Source of the DNA: JAKVCB01 sp963578605
GTDB lineage: Bacteria; Planctomycetota; Planctomycetia; Pirellulales; Lacipirellulaceae
DNA: 56,330 nt
Assembly: GCA_963578605.1 (NCBI GenBank)
Contig: CAUZEA010000028.1
Location: 1 to 56,330, forward strand
Direction: 5' to 3'
The notes under the pieces are model-generated. The model saw only the letters and a list, made by a program, of their open reading frames with translations, made no database searches and was not told where the DNA came from. How positions within the stretch are numbered: the stretch's first letter is position 1; the number at the start of each line of letters is the position of its first letter. This document shows positions 54,559 through 56,330 of this stretch, in pieces. The translations under genes were made by a program, and so were the position numbers.

Positions 54559-56330
54559 ATGGACATTCAAACTGGTAATCCGAATTTCGCCTGGCTGTGC
54601 CTGTTTGGCATCGTTGTGGTGGCCCTTGCGCTTTGGAGCGCGGTCGCACGCAAGCGGGCAGCTGCCCGCTTTGCGCTGGCGCCCATGCGCAAACGGCTGG
54701 TTCCCGATCGCTCTGTAGCGGTTGGCCTGTTGTCGACCACGCTGGTGGTGATGAGCGTGGTGCTGCTGGGACTGGCACTGATGGATTTGCGGTGGGGCAA
54801 GACCAGTCGCAAGGTGCCTCAAAAAGGCATTGAAGTCATGTTTGCGCTCGATGTGTCGCGCAGCATGCTGGCCGAAGATGCAGCCCCCAACCGGCTGGAA
54901 CGGGCCAAGCAGCAAATTAAGGACATGGTCGACGAAATGGCTGGCGACCGGATTGGGCTGGTCGTGTTTGCCGGGTCTGCCAAGCGGTCTGTGCCGCTGA
55001 CAAGGCACTACCACGACTTCAAGAAAATTCTTGATGGTGTGGGGCCCCACACCGTCGCCCGCGGTGGGTCGCGGCTGGGGGTCGCAATCCAGGAAGCTGC
55101 CGATGGCTTCATTACCAAGACCAACAATCACAAGACGATCATTCTGTTTACCGATGGCGAAGACCAAAAGAGCCGGCCGTTGGAGTTGGCCCGCAAGCTG
55201 CATGCCGAGGAAGGTATGCGGATATTCACCGTGGGCCTGGGCGATACCGACCAGGGTGCCCGGATTCCACACTCGGGCCCGGGAGATGAGCAGTTTCTCA
55301 AGCACGATGGACAGCAGGTGTGGTCCAAGCTCAACGGCCAGGTGCTGCGGGCACTGGCGATAGAAACCGATGGGGCCTATATCCCGGCAGGAACCAAGCA
55401 GGTGAACATGGCCGACGTTTACCACCGCTACGTGGCATCGGTCGAGCAAACAGAATTTGAAACAGCCAAAATCAATGCCACCATTCCCCGCTTTCAGTGG
55501 TTCGCCGGGGCGGCACTGCTCTTGCTGCTGCTGGAAAGCTCCCTTGCCAGGGGCCCCTGGCGGGCAGGCCTGTTGGGCCTGGCCCAGCGTCACCCGGCCG
55601 GGGCAAACGCTGCGGCCGCATCCCCCGCGGTCACGCCGCTGGGCGGTTATCGCCAGGGGGCCGCCGGTACGGCAGCAATCCTACTGTGCTTCTTGTTCAC
55701 CGCCGGGGCCGCCGCACAAGAAACGCTTTCGGTCGCTGAAAAAATCAACGCGGCCAATCAATACCTCCGCGACAAAAATGTGGCCCAGGCGGTCCAGTCG
55801 TTCCAGGACATCGATGACCAGTCTGGGCAGTATCAGGACCAGTTGAATTACAACCTGGCTGTCGCTCACTATCAAAATGAGGACATCCCCGCAGCACAGC
55901 CCCTCTTTGCAAGCTCGGCGCAGTCGGCCGATACCGCGATTGCTGCGGCCGGTCGCTACAACCTGGGGAATTGCCATTACTCGAAGGCTCTGGAGATGGC
56001 AGAACAGGATCGCCAGGCCGCGATCGGTCAACTCCACGAGGCGATTATCCACTATCGCAGTTCGCTTCGCTTGAATGCTGACAATGCCGATGCGCGGGCC
56101 AACATCGAACTGGCCAGGCAGTTGGTGGGCCAGTTGCAAAAAGAGCAACAGCAACAAAACCCAGGCCAAGAGAACCAGGACCAAGAGAACCAGGACCAAG
56201 AAAACCCAGACCAAGAAAACCCAGACCAAGAAAACCCAGGCCAAGAGAACCCAGGCCAAGAGAACCCAGGCCAAGAGAACCCAGGCCAAGAGAACCCAGG
56301 CCAAGAGAACCCAAGCCAAGAGAACCCAGG
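54559..56330 (+). CDS. batB: BatB-BatC fusion: VWA domain, TPRs, QENP repeat tail (partial)
   Basis: The frame is open to the window edge (590 codons), so the 3' end is missing. Two N-terminal helices precede a VWA domain with MIDAS FALDVSRSM (Asp98), FAGSAKRSVPLT and ILFTDGEDQKSRP. A helix (FQWFAGAALLLLLLESSLA) follows near 320, then a second export-like helix (TAAILLCFLFTAGAAAQETL) and a TPR region (NQYLRDKNVAQAVQSFQDID, YNLAVAHYQNEDIPAAQPLF, IIHYRSSLRLNADNADARAN). BatB and BatC are usually separate proteins; here both are in one chain. From residue 534 it becomes a Q/E/N-rich pentapeptide repeat. Confidence 0.85.
   Translation, partial: MDIQTGNPNFAWLCLFGIVVVALALWSAVARKRAAARFALAPMRKRLVPDRSVAVGLLSTTLVVMSVVLLGLALMDLRWGKTSRKVPQKGIEVMFALDVSRSMLAEDAAPNRLERAKQQIKDMVDEMAGDRIGLVVFAGSAKRSVPLTRHYHDFKKILDGVGPHTVARGGSRLGVAIQEAADGFITKTNNHKTIILFTDGEDQKSRPLELARKLHAEEGMRIFTVGLGDTDQGARIPHSGPGDEQFLKHDGQQVWSKLNGQVLRALAIETDGAYIPAGTKQVNMADVYHRYVASVEQTEFETAKINATIPRFQWFAGAALLLLLLESSLARGPWRAGLLGLAQRHPAGANAAAASPAVTPLGGYRQGAAGTAAILLCFLFTAGAAAQETLSVAEKINAANQYLRDKNVAQAVQSFQDIDDQSGQYQDQLNYNLAVAHYQNEDIPAAQPLFASSAQSADTAIAAAGRYNLGNCHYSKALEMAEQDRQAAIGQLHEAIIHYRSSLRLNADNADARANIELARQLVGQLQKEQQQQNPGQENQDQENQDQENPDQENPDQENPGQENPGQENPGQENPGQENPGQENPSQENP
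56158..56330 (+). repeat. 15-bp tandem repeat coding for QENP[G/D/S]
   Basis: At least eleven in-frame 15-bp units of the form CAAGAGAACCCAGGC encode pentapeptides QENQD, QENPD, QENPG and one QENPS. The array runs to the window edge. It adds no frameshift and forms the disordered C-terminal tail of the BatB/C protein. Such arrays vary in copy number by slippage. Confidence 0.9.

Noticed and set aside
53422..55593. A 723-codon open frame antisense to the batA/batB genes
   Set aside because: It lacks domain features and covers well-conserved VWA genes on the other strand; GC-rich codon bias leaves antisense frames open.

Overview
The window reads as chromosomal DNA of a Planctomycetes bacterium, probably of the Pirellulales/Rhodopirellula type. 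The inference rests on gene content: a planctomycete-style cytochrome/DUF1549/DUF1553 protein paired with a Tat-type DUF1501 protein, three PEP-CTERM proteins (one with a dockerin-like segment, one with HAF repeats), sulfatases, DUF4838, LamG domains, Stf0 sulfotransferases, paired DUF3592 proteins, and a MoxR/DUF58/BatA/BatB operon. Base composition is moderately GC-rich; the molybdenum-hydroxylase block (about 20.1-24.6 kb) and the DUF3592 pair look clearly AT-richer. I saw no tRNA, rRNA, CRISPR array or complete insertion sequence.

Layout. 0-7 kb: a DUF4838/LamG gene broken by two frameshifts and a stop, a relic of a DUF1501 gene, a secreted PI-PLC-like protein, a SnoaL-like protein and a broken sulfatase. 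7-16 kb: two small cupins behind a good promoter, a beta-propeller glycosidase-like protein, a PEP-CTERM protein, a methyltransferase, an exported lactonase-like propeller, two tandem DUF3592 proteins and a Tat-exported conserved protein. 16.2-18.8 kb: a 1.28-kb tandem duplication carrying an intact Stf0 sulfotransferase and a second copy killed by a TAG. 18.9-26.2 kb: a secreted unknown, then a leftward molybdenum-hydroxylase operon (mocA, a fused Fe-S/Mo subunit, an FAD subunit, and a decayed xdhC), a frameshifted unknown and an EamA permease. 26.2-36.7 kb: a PEP-CTERM relic next to an intact HAF-repeat PEP-CTERM gene, an Nramp-fold transporter without the usual metal motifs, the PSD1/DUF1501 pair, MarC and a GH32 enzyme. 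36.9-45.5 kb: a dockerin/PEP-CTERM protein, relics of a parallel beta-helix protein and of a phytanoyl-CoA dioxygenase, a DNA glycosylase, an unknown membrane-anchored protein, a broken GH4 gene, a TIM-barrel glycosidase-like protein and a sialidase lipoprotein. 45.8-56.3 kb: an SF1 helicase, a Yip1-like membrane protein, a sugar isomerase/epimerase, and the moxR-DUF58-batD-like-batA-batB/C operon, which runs off the right edge inside a 15-bp repeat.

The most striking property is gene decay. About ten relics or broken genes lie among intact ones, and many are polysaccharide-catabolism functions (sulfatase, DUF4838, GH4, beta-helix protein). Four carry in-frame stops consistent with G:C to A:T transitions, so indel sequencing error cannot be the whole explanation. 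The retained functions point to glycan scavenging (sialidase, GH32, a GH43-like propeller), outer-surface PEP-CTERM proteins and the Bat stress operon. The best candidates for unusual biology are the MOP-like 910-residue hydroxylase with a separate FAD subunit and a dead xdhC, the Nramp-fold protein without DPGN/MPH motifs, and the fused BatB-BatC protein with a QENP[G/D] tail. I did not identify a clearly new defence or mobile system.
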